Positions 33,686-42,521 are shown, counted from the stretch's first letter. The stretch: DNA of 64,000 nucleotides from Vacuolonema iberomarrocanum LEGE 07170 (GCA_015207365.1 JADEXA010000024.1:30933-94932), one strand, 5' to 3'. Translations and numbers: made by a program. Notes: generated by a model not told the origin, from the sequence alone.

Positions 33686-35302
33686 ATGAGCATCATTTGG
33701 CTTTTACTCAAAGCCTCCTGGATTAACGTGATGGTGGCGACGTTGGCGGGCGCAATCAGTGGTGGATGCAGTGCATGGCTGATTGCGTTGATTAATACGG
33801 CGATCGCCCAAAATGCTCCCCTGTCCCTACTACCGCTGTTCGTTGGCTTGGCAATAGTGGCATTGGTCACAAGCAGCCTCTCCCAGTTTGTTTTGATCGA
33901 TTTGGCGCAAGACGCTGTGTATCGATTGCGGCTGCAGCTCAGCCAACGCATCATGGCGGCTCCACTGCAACATCTAGAGCAATTGGGGCCAAACCAGCTG
34001 CTGGCCGTTCTCACCGATGATGTGCAGTCCATTTCCAACATTGTTTTCGTCATTCCTTTTATCTGTATTGATATTGCCGTTGTTTTAGGTTGCTTGGTTT
34101 ACCTGGGTTGGTTGTCGGGCTGGGTGTTTCTGGCGGTGTTGGTCTTCTTGCTGGGGGCGATCGCTCTGGTGCAGCTTTTGCTCAGCCATGTCTATCGCTA
34201 CATCAAATTGGCAAGAAAAGAGATCGATCGCCTGTTTCAACACTTTCGCACCCTGACCGATGGCATCAAAGAGCTAAAACTTAACTCCCAACGGAAACAA
34301 TCCTTCTTCGATGAGGATTTGACGGTTAGTACGGCGGCTTCCCGGCGCTATCAAAAAACGGCGCTCAAACTAGCAGCGGTCACCAGTGGCGGTGGGCAGA
34401 TCCTCTTCTTCACACTGGTTGGGCTACTGTTGTTTGGCATTCCCCAAATGATTCCGAGTGCCCAAGCCGTTCTGCCTTCCTATATCCTGACGCTCACTTT
34501 TTTGATGGGGCCAATCCAAAAACTGATTGAGCAGCTCCCTAGCCTCACGACAGCAAACGTTGCGATTCAAAAAGTCACCACGATGGGGCTGGATTTGGCC
34601 GAGTCTGCCGAGATCAGCACCGTTGTACCACACCCTCACCCGCAGCGATGGTATCGCCTCACTCTCGAACAGGTGACCCATGCCTACCATACCGATAGCG
34701 CTGACCATGCCTTCACCCTAGGCCCCATCGATCTGGCGTTGAAGGCAGGAGAGATTGTTTTCATTGTGGGTGGAAATGGTAGTGGTAAATCCACCCTGGC
34801 GAAGCTGATTACGGGATTGTACATGCCAGATGCTGGCGAACTACGGCTAGACGGCCAACCCATTACCGAGGCCAATCTGGAATGGTATCGCCAACATTTC
34901 TCGGCGATCTTTTCCGACTTCTTTCTGTTCGATCGCCTCCTCAGCCACGATACCCTGACTCCCGATCAGCAGGCACAGCGCTATCTCGAAAAGCTGGAAC
35001 TCGATCAAAAGGTCTCCGTGCAAGATGGCAGACTCTCGACCATTGCCCTTTCCCAAGGCCAACGAAAACGCCTCGCGCTCCTGACCGCCTACCTGGACGA
35101 TCGCCCCATTTACTTATTCGATGAATGGGCGGCGGATCAAGACCCCATCTTCCGCGATATCTTCTATCACCAACTGCTCCAAGAACTGAAACAGCGCGGC
35201 AAAACCGTGTTGGTGATTAGTCATGATGATCATTATTTTCATGTGGGCGATCGCCTCATCAAACTAGATCAGGGTCGTGTCGAATCAGATAAATGGCAGT
35301 AA
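33686..35302 (+). CDS. Cyclic-peptide-type ABC exporter
   Basis: ABC half-exporter with fused membrane and ATPase domains, 538 residues, in the SyrD/PvdE cyclic peptide transporter family. Six hydrophobic segments occupy residues 1-290. The ATPase has Walker A IVGGNGSGKSTLAKL, a signature LSQGQRKRLAL, Walker B IYLFDEWAADQDP with the family-typical W after DE, and the switch His in VLVISHDDHYF. Relatives export peptides or siderophores or energise their maturation. No peptide synthetase is in the window, so the cargo is unknown. Confidence 0.9.
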   Translation: MSIIWLLLKASWINVMVATLAGAISGGCSAWLIALINTAIAQNAPLSLLPLFVGLAIVALVTSSLSQFVLIDLAQDAVYRLRLQLSQRIMAAPLQHLEQLGPNQLLAVLTDDVQSISNIVFVIPFICIDIAVVLGCLVYLGWLSGWVFLAVLVFLLGAIALVQLLLSHVYRYIKLARKEIDRLFQHFRTLTDGIKELKLNSQRKQSFFDEDLTVSTAASRRYQKTALKLAAVTSGGGQILFFTLVGLLLFGIPQMIPSAQAVLPSYILTLTFLMGPIQKLIEQLPSLTTANVAIQKVTTMGLDLAESAEISTVVPHPHPQRWYRLTLEQVTHAYHTDSADHAFTLGPIDLALKAGEIVFIVGGNGSGKSTLAKLITGLYMPDAGELRLDGQPITEANLEWYRQHFSAIFSDFFLFDRLLSHDTLTPDQQAQRYLEKLELDQKVSVQDGRLSTIALSQGQRKRLALLTAYLDDRPIYLFDEWAADQDPIFRDIFYHQLLQELKQRGKTVLVISHDDHYFHVGDRLIKLDQGRVESDKWQ

Positions 35303-35714
35303 CAAGAAAACGGTAATAGCGCTCATGTCGATCAAGTACAGACTTCAATCCCAATGTAATGCGAGTCAGTCTCGTATCACGCACCTGATCTAGCAGCTTC
35401 CTTAGACGAGACTGCAAGGGTTCCCTAGGAAAACCACTGAAAAAAGAACATATAAAACCCAAGGAATTCTGATACCTCAGTTAGAGAGAAAATATACTGA
35501 ATCTATCCACCTAATCACCCTTGTAGGGGTGTTAGACTGATGAATTTCCATCTAGTCACCCGTATAGGTTTATTAGGCAGAAACCTCCTCTCTAATAAAG
35601 AGTTAGGCTGCAAAGTATGGCAATTGTAGAAGATCAGATGGTTCGATCTTTACAATGGAGAAATGCTGGAATCGAGGTTGCCTGAAATTTGAGAAAACCG
35701 AGATCTGAAAAGAA
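35303..35714. other. Spacer with CACCC-type direct and inverted motifs
   Basis: Gene-free stretch of 410 bp. Around 35510-35580 two related blocks occur, ctaatcacccttgtaggggt and tctagtcacccgtataggtt, the first containing the inverted repeat CACCC-N6-GGGTG at about 35517-35532. Such symmetry fits LuxR/NarL-type response regulators, but no target gene follows directly. Otherwise nothing recognisable. Confidence 0.4.
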
Positions 35715-35935
35715 ATGGAAAGTAAATGGATTAGCCATAACGAAGTTCGCCTTTTCTCTGAATTTTTCGGTACTCCAATCGACCCACCCATTTTATTAAT
35801 CATGGGAGCGATGGCTTCAGCCGTGTGGTAGGCGGAAGATTTCTGCTGTCAGTTGGCTGCTCTAGGACGCTATGTAATTCGCTACGATCATCGAGATACA
35901 GGGCGCTCAACCAGTTATGAGTTAGGTCACATTCA
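35715..35935 (+). pseudogene. Remnant of an alpha/beta hydrolase gene
   Basis: From ATG 35715 the frame reads MESKWISHNEVRLFSEFFGT, PIDPPILLIMGAMASAVW, then a TAG at 35829-35831, then AEDFCCQLAALGRYVIRYDH and RDTGRST before similarity ends near 35935. This is the N-terminal quarter of an esterase of the aclacinomycin methylesterase type (LLIMG and VIRYDHRDTGRST are diagnostic). The catalytic Ser region is missing, so the gene is dead by both an internal stop and truncation. The break falls just before the GNAT gene. Confidence 0.75.
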
Positions 35936-35996
35936 CTGTTCCGTGTTTAAGATTATTTACAGCCGCTCAAGCGAACCGTTAGACATTGTGAAAAAT

Positions 35997-36422
35997 ATGA
36001 ACTTTGAAATCAGAAAGTACAACGACTCAGATCTAGGCGATCTTGTAGATCTCATGGTTCAACTTGGATATCAGCATACGGAACGGAGTCTAAGCGAGAA
36101 TATTTATGCCGTCCGAGAGAGCGGTGGAGAGATCTTCGTCGCAGATTCTATGGGGAAGGTATATGGGTGCATTTGTGCGATTTTTGATATTCGCTTGGCA
36201 GCAGGCGTAAACGGGGAAATAGTGAGTTTGGTTGTAGATAGCTCAGCTCGTGGTATGGGAGTTGGGAAGGGTTTAGTTGCTGAAGCCGAGAGTTGGCTAA
36301 AGCAAAAGACGAATAGTTTACGTGTCCGCGCTAATTCAGTCCGATCAGAAGCTCATGATTTCTACAAAAGCCTAGGTTATTCCTTCTCAAAAACACAATC
36401 GGTATTTACGAAAAATGTATAG
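35997..36422 (+). CDS. GNAT-family N-acetyltransferase
   Basis: Acetyltransferase of 141 residues beginning MNFEIRKYNDSDLGDLVDLM. The acetyl-CoA binding motif is SLVVDSSARGMGVGKGLVAE (R/Q-x-x-G-x-G/A), followed by VRANSVRSEAHDFYKSLGYS, typical of GNAT enzymes that modify amines such as aminoglycosides, polyamines or amino acids. The open frame upstream belongs to the hydrolase remnant, so the true start is the ATG at 35997. A GTTAGAC lies 13 bp before the start and an imperfect GCTAAC...GTTAGC repeat follows the gene, which recalls an integron cassette. Substrate unknown. Confidence 0.85.
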   Translation: MNFEIRKYNDSDLGDLVDLMVQLGYQHTERSLSENIYAVRESGGEIFVADSMGKVYGCICAIFDIRLAAGVNGEIVSLVVDSSARGMGVGKGLVAEAESWLKQKTNSLRVRANSVRSEAHDFYKSLGYSFSKTQSVFTKNV

Positions 36423-36441
36423 CAAAGTGTTGACCAGGACC

Positions 36442-36532
36442 GCTAACCTACGGTTCGTTCCACGCATGGGCGTTGCCCATTGTATGCGCTCCACTCCACT
36501 CCTGGTTTACTGCCAGTTAACGCGACGTTAGC
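36442..36532. repeat. Possible attC-like inverted repeat after the GNAT gene
   Basis: GCTAAC at 36442-36447 and GTTAGC at 36527-36532 are complementary and 91 bp apart outside to outside, with partly complementary neighbours (cctacg, cgcgac). A GTTAGAC (35978-35984) precedes the GNAT start. Spacing and core bases fit a cassette recombination site, but the last core base deviates from GTTRRRY and no integrase gene is seen. Weak call. Confidence 0.3.
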
Positions 36533-36623
36533 TAGCTTTGTCTTCAGATGGGAACAGTATTACAAGGTTGTTTGTCAGTGGTTGTGCAAAAGGGTTTGGG
36601 TAATACCTGTAGGGCAGAAGAAA

Positions 36624-37196
36624 TTAACCCCAAATTTTGACCAAATTCAGGCTAAATCCAGGAAGCACTGCTTCCCCTGAAAGTGCAATTGGTGCTTGCA
36701 AAATTTCGGCTGGCTGACCGATACGATAAATTTCTACTTGTCGTTGTTGCGGGGCAATCAGCCATCCAAGCTTCACTCCGTTCTCTATGTATTCCTGCAT
36801 CTTTGCGCGAAGAGTTTCTAAATCATCACTATTAGAACGTAGTTTCACAACAAAATCTGGGGCAATGGGTGAGAACTCATGTCGTTGCTGTTCCTCAGTA
36901 AGACGGTTCCAGCGATCGCCGCTAATCCAGGCAGCATCCGGCGATCGCACAGCACCATTGGATAAGGTAAACCCTGTAGAAGAGTCAAAGACAACGCCTA
37001 ATTCTGTCCTCTCATTCCAGTTCCATAACTGTGCGGTCAATCCAGAATTTTGTTTACCGGTCCAAGAGTGAGTCGGTAACCTAGCAATGACTTCTCCAGT
37101 TGCCGTCAGTTCCAGACGCAGATCTTGATTGACTTGGCAAATTTCCCAAAATTGAGCATGATTAATCCTTGGGATTTTGATTGCGAGAGTCGTCAT
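36624..37196 (-). CDS. Uma2-family protein
   Basis: Uma2 (DUF820) protein of 190 residues, closely similar to the one at 17512-18120: FDSSTGFTLSNGAVRSPDAA, IAPDFVVKLRSNSDDLETLR, and KMQEYIENGVKLGWLIAPQQ. Note VVKLR where its paralogue has VVELR, so the acidic catalytic position is replaced by Lys. If that Glu is essential, this copy may be inactive. It lies in a stretch of gene remnants. Confidence 0.85.
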   Translation of the reverse strand: MTTLAIKIPRINHAQFWEICQVNQDLRLELTATGEVIARLPTHSWTGKQNSGLTAQLWNWNERTELGVVFDSSTGFTLSNGAVRSPDAAWISGDRWNRLTEEQQRHEFSPIAPDFVVKLRSNSDDLETLRAKMQEYIENGVKLGWLIAPQQRQVEIYRIGQPAEILQAPIALSGEAVLPGFSLNLVKIWG

Positions 37197-37294
37197 AACT
37201 CGTCTACTTATGCTCTGGATTGAATCGTTCTAAACTTTAGCATAGCCCAACCTTGATTCTTCCGGTCAGCCAGCTACAAATCGCGCAGCAAGGG

Positions 37295-37425
37295 ACTGAC
37301 GGATATCGCTGCTCCAGCACTTCACCCAAGCGAGCAAGAGTTATTGGCAAGAAGCCATAAATTGCGGTGACGCGGTGGATCATCTTCACTTGCAGTACGA
37401 CAACCGCACCAAAATCAACCGAACA
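37295..37425 (-). pseudogene. Fragment of an EcsC-family gene
   Basis: On the minus strand this stretch reads VDFGAVVVLQVKMIHRVTAI then YGFLPITLARLGEVLE, clearly related to VDLGAVVAIQAKMIYRIAAM and YDFSPTAPARLGEVLA in the intact EcsC protein at 45837-46562. No start, stop or flanking similarity remains, so it is a degraded duplicate. The rest of 37197-37575 holds no other recognisable feature. Confidence 0.72.
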
Positions 37426-37575
37426 CGAAAAGTCTCCATCAACCTCCTGAGTACCACAGGTTTGAGGAGGGCTTAACGTTGCTTTGATTGTTTCTTAAGA
37501 AACTCGCTCTACTCTAATTAATGTATCCACTTATTACTCGCCACCGATTCATCACTCTCCTGTGGAGGCATAGCT

Positions 37576-38655
37576 ATGAAAAAGCATTGGCTGACCGTTA
37601 CGTCTATGGCAATGGTCGTTTCCGTGATGAGCTGCACGCCCACCGTAGATTCGGAAACCAGCACCGAGGACCCAGCCGCGTCTGAAACGACAGAACAAGC
37701 AACGAATCCCATCGCAGATATTGTTGTTTCCTATAACTCACCAGAGGAATGGGCCAACTGGGGAGCCGTTTTGAGCGAATTTAGCCAACAAACTGGGATT
37801 GAGGCACCCACTGATCCTAAAAACTCGGGTCAAACGCTAGCTGCATTGGAAGCCGAAGCCGCTGCACCCCAAGCAGACACGGCTTACTACGGTATCGTTT
37901 TTGGCATTGAAGCAGCCAGTAAAGGGTTAGTCACACCCTACACGCCGCCTGGATTTGACGAGATCCCAGACTCGCTGAAATCGCCGGATGGTGATTGGAT
38001 GACTGTACATCAGGGGGCGATCGCCTTTTTGGTGAATACCGATGAACTCGGCGATACCCCAGTCCCCCAATGCTGGAGCGACTTAACGGCTGAGGAATAT
38101 GCAGGCAAGGTAGGCTTCTTGGATCCCACCCAGGCGGCAGTGGGGTATTCCGTGGCCACAGCCGCCAACCTGGCATTGGGTGGTACATTAGACGACTGGG
38201 ATCCGGGCATTACCTATCTATCGGAACTCCAGGAAAACGGGCTTAGCCTACCCGCACAAACAGCGACCGCAATGGTTCAGCAGGGAGAAATCCCTATCCT
38301 GATCGACGCTGACTTTAATGGTTACAAGCTCAGAAACATTGACGAAGCCCCAGTTGAAGTAGTGCTGCCCTGCGAAGGAACAATTTCGATTCCCTATGTC
38401 ATGTCCCTCGTAGCCGATGCTCCGCGTCCAGAGGCTGGGCAAGCTCTCATAGATTTTGTCCTCTCCGATGAAGGACAACGACTATTTGCAGAGAGCTTCC
38501 TACGACCCATTCGATCGGTAGACATCGATCCGGCGATCGCCGAGCAAATGCTACCGGCAAGTGAATATGAGCGGGTTATTGTGCCTGACTTTGATCAAAT
38601 GAGAACGGTGCAAGCCACGTTTATCGAGCGCTGGGAGTCGGAAGTCGTTCAGTAA
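37576..38655 (+). CDS. ABC transporter binding lipoprotein, spermidine/iron class
   Basis: Solute-binding protein of family 1, 359 residues. A GGAGG ribosome site precedes the ATG. The signal peptide VTSMAMVVSVMSC ends in a lipobox-like MSC. The mature protein has IVVSYNSPEEWANWGAVLSE, PQADTAYYGIVFGIEAASKG, GAIAFLVNTDELGDTPVPQC and ALIDFVLSDEGQRLFAESFL, patterns of PotD, AfuA and 2-aminoethylphosphonate binders. Two permeases, an ATPase and a GntR regulator follow on the same strand. The solute cannot be decided from sequence. Confidence 0.88.
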   Translation: MKKHWLTVTSMAMVVSVMSCTPTVDSETSTEDPAASETTEQATNPIADIVVSYNSPEEWANWGAVLSEFSQQTGIEAPTDPKNSGQTLAALEAEAAAPQADTAYYGIVFGIEAASKGLVTPYTPPGFDEIPDSLKSPDGDWMTVHQGAIAFLVNTDELGDTPVPQCWSDLTAEEYAGKVGFLDPTQAAVGYSVATAANLALGGTLDDWDPGITYLSELQENGLSLPAQTATAMVQQGEIPILIDADFNGYKLRNIDEAPVEVVLPCEGTISIPYVMSLVADAPRPEAGQALIDFVLSDEGQRLFAESFLRPIRSVDIDPAIAEQMLPASEYERVIVPDFDQMRTVQATFIERWESEVVQ

Positions 38656-38699
38656 CAGGTTCATCGATTCCCGCAAACACCGATTCAGACACAGGATGC

Positions 38700-38767
38700 A
38701 TCCCCCCGATAGGCGCGGGTATAAAGCTGTGCAACGGCAAAGGTTACTCGCTGTCAGTCGGGGGGAT
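38700..38767 (+). promoter_or_regulatory. Long-range stem-loop between binding-protein and permease genes
   Basis: ATCCCCCCGA (38700-38709) pairs perfectly with TCGGGGGGAT (38758-38767) across a 48-base loop, in the gap between the binding-protein stop and the first permease start. In the mRNA this very stable helix could protect the upstream message from 3' exonucleases or attenuate downstream expression, giving the usual excess of binding protein over membrane components. A regulatory RNA is possible but not recognised. Confidence 0.55.
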
Positions 38768-38861
38768 TGGATACGACCTGAGGCAGTAGAGGGCGATCGC
38801 TCGATCGCTCATCTGTTACGACCAAGTGATTTGGAATGCTGGTAACGACTTTGTTTGTCAG

Positions 38862-39716
38862 ATGGAAAAGATAGAAAGTCTAAGTGATGAAGTTGCGGTT
38901 GTAAAGCCATGGAGCTTGCATTCATGGCTACTGGGTCTGGGCATGCTGGCACCACTCGTGCTACTGCTGCTGGTGCTGCTAGGTTGGCCGCTGGGTGTTT
39001 TGGCATGGCGTAGCCTCTATGATACTGATAGCGGAATTTCGGTTACGAGCTATGCATCGCTTTTGCAGGGACGCTATTTAGAAGCATTTCTAAACACCAT
39101 TGGCATTGCGATCGCCTCTACCTTACTAGCTCTAATCCTATGCACTCCAGCGGCAATTTATATTGAGCGGGGTCAGGGTAGAGGTCGCCGGGTCTTAGCC
39201 GTTATGCTCACCATTCCACTCAGCTTGCCCGGTATTGTTATCGGGTTCTTTATTATTCTCATCTTTGGTTTGACGGGGGTCGTCCCTCAGATGATCGAGG
39301 CCGTTACGGGCGATCGCCAGCTCAATATTGCTTACACAACCTGGGGATTGCTACTGGGCTATCTCTACTTCCAGATTCCTCGGGTCGTTTTAGTCGTGCG
39401 GGGAGCAGCAGCAGGTATTTCTGACGATGTGATTGATGTGGCACGCACATTGGGAACACCGACCTGGCGAATTTATAGCGACATTATTTTGCCGACCCTG
39501 CGTCCGGCACTGATTAACGCCGCCAGTTTAAGCCTAGCAACGGCGCTGGGGGCATTTGGAACAGCAGCGACTTTGAGTCGCGGGTTTCGAGTCGTTCCTT
39601 TGGAAATTGCCGCCGCCTTTACAGAGAGTTTTCAACCCCAGCTAGCCGCCAGCATGAGTCTGGTGCTGGCCAGCCTAACGACCCTAGTGCTGGTGGGGGT
39701 GCGGGTGAGGGAGTAA
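38862..39716 (+). CDS. ABC transporter permease (first subunit)
   Basis: Inner-membrane permease of about 284 residues with six helices, PotB/CysT type. LGMLAPLVLLLLVLLGWPLG opens the membrane part, and the coupling loop AGISDDVIDVARTLGTPTWR followed by ILPTLRPALINAASL is a standard EAA motif. The ATG at 38862 is used; a GTG at 38826 would add 12 residues. It pairs with the permease at 39734-40579. Solute undefined. Confidence 0.88.
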   Translation: MEKIESLSDEVAVVKPWSLHSWLLGLGMLAPLVLLLLVLLGWPLGVLAWRSLYDTDSGISVTSYASLLQGRYLEAFLNTIGIAIASTLLALILCTPAAIYIERGQGRGRRVLAVMLTIPLSLPGIVIGFFIILIFGLTGVVPQMIEAVTGDRQLNIAYTTWGLLLGYLYFQIPRVVLVVRGAAAGISDDVIDVARTLGTPTWRIYSDIILPTLRPALINAASLSLATALGAFGTAATLSRGFRVVPLEIAAAFTESFQPQLAASMSLVLASLTTLVLVGVRVRE

Positions 39717-39733
39717 GGAGGACGTTGGGTCTT

Positions 39734-40579
39734 ATGCCTCAACCCAAACGACAAAAAGTTTTTAAAAGCTTGTTGTTTCAAGACTATGGAGCTATGACAC
39801 GAGACCCCGTTGAACGAATCGGTCAGCTATTTGCGATTCTCAGTGCCTTGATCTGCCTGATTCCCCTACCCCTGCTGCTGGCAGTGGCAACGACTCCGGT
39901 GTGGCAACAGGGTCCCTGGAGCGGGGGCTTTACCTTGAAGTGGTTGCGGATGGGTTGGGAAACGGTGAGTCCCCATGTGGGGTTCAGTCTGCGGTTAGCG
40001 CTAGTGGTGCTTTTTCTGAACATCGTGATTGGGTTTCCCACCGCCTGGGTACTCGCTCGAACGCAGTTTTTCGGACGACAGGTGCTGATGTCGCTAACGA
40101 TGCTCCCGCTGGCGATTCCGGGTATTGCGATCGCCCTGGGGTTAATTTTGGCCTATCCCACCTGGAAAGCGGGAGGCTGGCTGTTACTCGGTGGGCATGT
40201 GCTCTACACGCTCCCCTTCTGGATTGGGACGCTGACCCCTGCCCTGAGCCAAGTGCAACTGCAAGAACTAGAAGCCGTCGGGACAACCCTGGGAGCTAGC
40301 CGCTGGCAGAGCCTGGTATGCATTACTCTGCCTCAGATTCGCAGCGCCTTGTTAGCCGCCGCCATCATCGTACTGACCCTTTCGCTCGGAGAATTCAATG
40401 TCTCGTTTTTCCTCTTCACACCGATTGATAAAACCTTGCCTGTGGAGCTGTATGCCGCCTATATTACGGGGCGATTAGAGGTCGCAGCGGCAAGTACGGT
40501 TTGGTTTCTGCTATTTGTGATTCCGGCAGCCATATCGATTGAAAGCTTAGGTGGAGCCAAGGTGGGGCAGGCATCATGA
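39734..40579 (+). CDS. ABC transporter permease (second subunit)
   Basis: Permease of about 281 residues, PotC type. The EAA loop LQELEAVGTTLGASRWQSLV followed by ITLPQIRSALLAAAII is intact. AGGAGG lies at 39716-39721, and the start could be TTG 39725 or ATG 39734. The stop overlaps the ATPase start by 4 bp (ATGA), so coupling is tight. Six membrane helices. Confidence 0.88.
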   Translation: MPQPKRQKVFKSLLFQDYGAMTRDPVERIGQLFAILSALICLIPLPLLLAVATTPVWQQGPWSGGFTLKWLRMGWETVSPHVGFSLRLALVVLFLNIVIGFPTAWVLARTQFFGRQVLMSLTMLPLAIPGIAIALGLILAYPTWKAGGWLLLGGHVLYTLPFWIGTLTPALSQVQLQELEAVGTTLGASRWQSLVCITLPQIRSALLAAAIIVLTLSLGEFNVSFFLFTPIDKTLPVELYAAYITGRLEVAAASTVWFLLFVIPAAISIESLGGAKVGQAS

Positions 40580-41628
40580 CGCTGACAAATCCGGCAACCT
40601 TACAGTTCAATCAGGTGTCCTATCAATATGGTTCGGACACCCTCGCTGTCGATGACATTAACCTTTTGATTAAGCCGGGTAACTTGGTGGTTTTGGTTGG
40701 ACCATCTGGCTGCGGCAAGTCTACTCTCCTCAAGCTCGTCGCTGGGTTGATTCAGCCAACGTGGGGAACTCTGCTGCTCGATGGCACTGATGTAGCGAGC
40801 CTGCCACCGCAACAACGTCAGGTGGGTTGGGTGCCCCAGAGCTATGCACTGTTCGACCACTTGAGCGTCGCCGACAATATTGCTTTTGGATTGCGAATGC
40901 AGGGCGTGTCGCGCAAAAAGCGGCGACAACGAACAGAGAACCTCCTCGAACTTTGTCACATTCAAGCGCTAGCGAAACGCGCTGTCAATGAGCTGTCTGG
41001 TGGGCAGCGGCAGCGCGTCGCCATTGCCCGCGCCCTAGCGGTGCAGCCCCGCGTCTTGCTACTCGATGAACCCTTGGCGGCTCTCGATCCGCAGTTGCGA
41101 TCATCCCTGCGTAGCAACCTGGTAGCACTCCTACGAGAAACAGGAGTGACGACGCTGTTTGTTACTCACGACCAAGCCGAAGCTCTGGCGATCGCCGACA
41201 AGATTGCAGTGCTCCAGGACGGGCGGGTTGCCCAGTACGGCAACCCAGAAACACTATGGAACCAGCCTGCCAGTGCCTTTGTCGCCCGATTTATCAGCCA
41301 TGCAGATATCGTAGAAGCCCATCGCATCGCAGCAGATCGAGCCGAAATCGTGCCGGGTTTAGTCGCTCATATTCCTGGTGACACAGGCCACGCTCAAACC
41401 ATCACTTTAGCCCTACGACCTAGCGATCTCCAGGTTGCAGCTCAGGATGATCAAGGGGTAGCGATCGTCGCTTTGGCCTCGGAATATATAGGAGCCGCCT
41501 ATCTCATCCAGGGTCAGATTCCCAACGGCCCCCGGCTATCCTTTTTCTCCCCACACCCCATTCAGTGTGGTGCTACAGTTCCACTGCAGATGCGCGCTCA
41601 AGCTAACATCGCTGTTATAGAATCCTGA
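40576..41628 (+). CDS. ABC transporter ATPase with TOBE-like domain
   Basis: ATPase of 350 residues, PotA/CysA/FbpC class. Walker A VGPSGCGKSTLLKLVAG, signature LSGGQRQRVAIARALAVQPR, Walker B VLLLDEPLAALDPQL and the switch VTHDQAEAL are intact. The C-terminal 110 residues (ITLALRPSDLQVAAQDDQGV and onward) form a TOBE-like regulatory domain. It completes the importer with the two permeases upstream. It is followed 27 bp later by a GntR regulator. Confidence 0.92.
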   Translation: MTLTNPATLQFNQVSYQYGSDTLAVDDINLLIKPGNLVVLVGPSGCGKSTLLKLVAGLIQPTWGTLLLDGTDVASLPPQQRQVGWVPQSYALFDHLSVADNIAFGLRMQGVSRKKRRQRTENLLELCHIQALAKRAVNELSGGQRQRVAIARALAVQPRVLLLDEPLAALDPQLRSSLRSNLVALLRETGVTTLFVTHDQAEALAIADKIAVLQDGRVAQYGNPETLWNQPASAFVARFISHADIVEAHRIAADRAEIVPGLVAHIPGDTGHAQTITLALRPSDLQVAAQDDQGVAIVALASEYIGAAYLIQGQIPNGPRLSFFSPHPIQCGATVPLQMRAQANIAVIES

Positions 41629-41655
41629 GTTCATTGTTCGAATCTCTCACAGTTT

Positions 41656-42405
41656 ATGTCTCAAGCTGATCACGTCGGTGGCCCCGGACGACGCTGGCCA
41701 AAGGGCACAACAGTCGCGATGGGCTGGGCCAATGGAGCTAGTTCTGCTTCACAGTCCACCCATGATTGGGTCTATCACTCCCTCAGACATGCCATCCTAT
41801 ACAACCAGATTGCTCCCGGCTCCTGGCTGCGGCAAAAAGATATCTCCGAGCAATTTGAGGTCAGCCGCACACCCGTGCGCGAAGCGTTTCGCACCCTCGA
41901 CCAGGAAGGGTTGGTGGAACTCGTACCCAACTACGGCGCCCGCGTGACAGAACTGACACTCGAAGAATTTGAGGAAATCTATGCCCTTCGATCTGGCATC
42001 GAAGGACTCGCCGCTCAGCTCACGGCTCGTATTGCTCAGCCCGATGATTTGCCGCCCCTCCGTGAGTCCCTGGCACACCTTGCAGAACTCACTCAAAATG
42101 CAGATCTCCTTCTTTATCTCAAAACCGAATGGCAATTTCGGGTGCAGTGCTATCAGCTCACCGGACGAGAACGCCTACTGGAGCGACTCCTGTTCCTTCG
42201 TGAACATTCAGAACGCTACATTTACCTCGCCTACAACACTGAAACGCGCGTCGCCGAGTCCTTCGATTTTCACCGTCGCTTACTAGAGGCGATCGCCACA
42301 AACAACGAAAATGATGCCGATGCCATTCTCCGGCAAGCCTTACAGTGGACCCTCACCAATGCCAAGCCCATCCTTGAGAAATTCCTCTCCAAGATGGTGG
42401 AATAG
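41656..42405 (+). CDS. GntR/FCD-family regulator
   Basis: Regulator of 249 residues. GntR winged helix (VYHSLRHAILYNQIAPGSWL, QKDISEQFEVSRTPVREAFR, residues about 35-85) plus FCD helical domain (EFEEIYALRSGIEGLAAQLT, DFHRRLLEAIATNNENDADA). Immediately downstream of the ABC importer genes in the same orientation, it probably responds to the imported solute or a metabolite and controls the operon. Followed by palindromic repeats that could serve as a terminator. Confidence 0.88.
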   Translation: MSQADHVGGPGRRWPKGTTVAMGWANGASSASQSTHDWVYHSLRHAILYNQIAPGSWLRQKDISEQFEVSRTPVREAFRTLDQEGLVELVPNYGARVTELTLEEFEEIYALRSGIEGLAAQLTARIAQPDDLPPLRESLAHLAELTQNADLLLYLKTEWQFRVQCYQLTGRERLLERLLFLREHSERYIYLAYNTETRVAESFDFHRRLLEAIATNNENDADAILRQALQWTLTNAKPILEKFLSKMVE

Positions 42406-42423
42406 CTCCCAATTCTCCAGAGT

Positions 42424-42521
42424 TATAGCGCTATGCGCGTTAGTTAAGTACGGTTGTGTGGGGCGCGGCGCGCCCCACACAACCGTTGCTGTGCTTAATG
42501 CGGTTGCACACCGCTATATAT
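42424..42521. repeat. Palindromic repeat family A, copy 2
   Basis: TATAGCGCTATGCGCG to CACACCGCTATA with the central stem GGTTGTGTGGGGCGC, loop GGC. Nearly identical to copy 1 over its full length, but without flanking direct repeats. Immediately followed by a family B element, so the two families are nested or adjacent. Confidence 0.82.

Noticed and set aside
38701..38767. Known riboswitch in the binding-protein/permease gap
   Set aside because: Only one long-range helix is clear; no conserved core of any riboswitch class I know is present.
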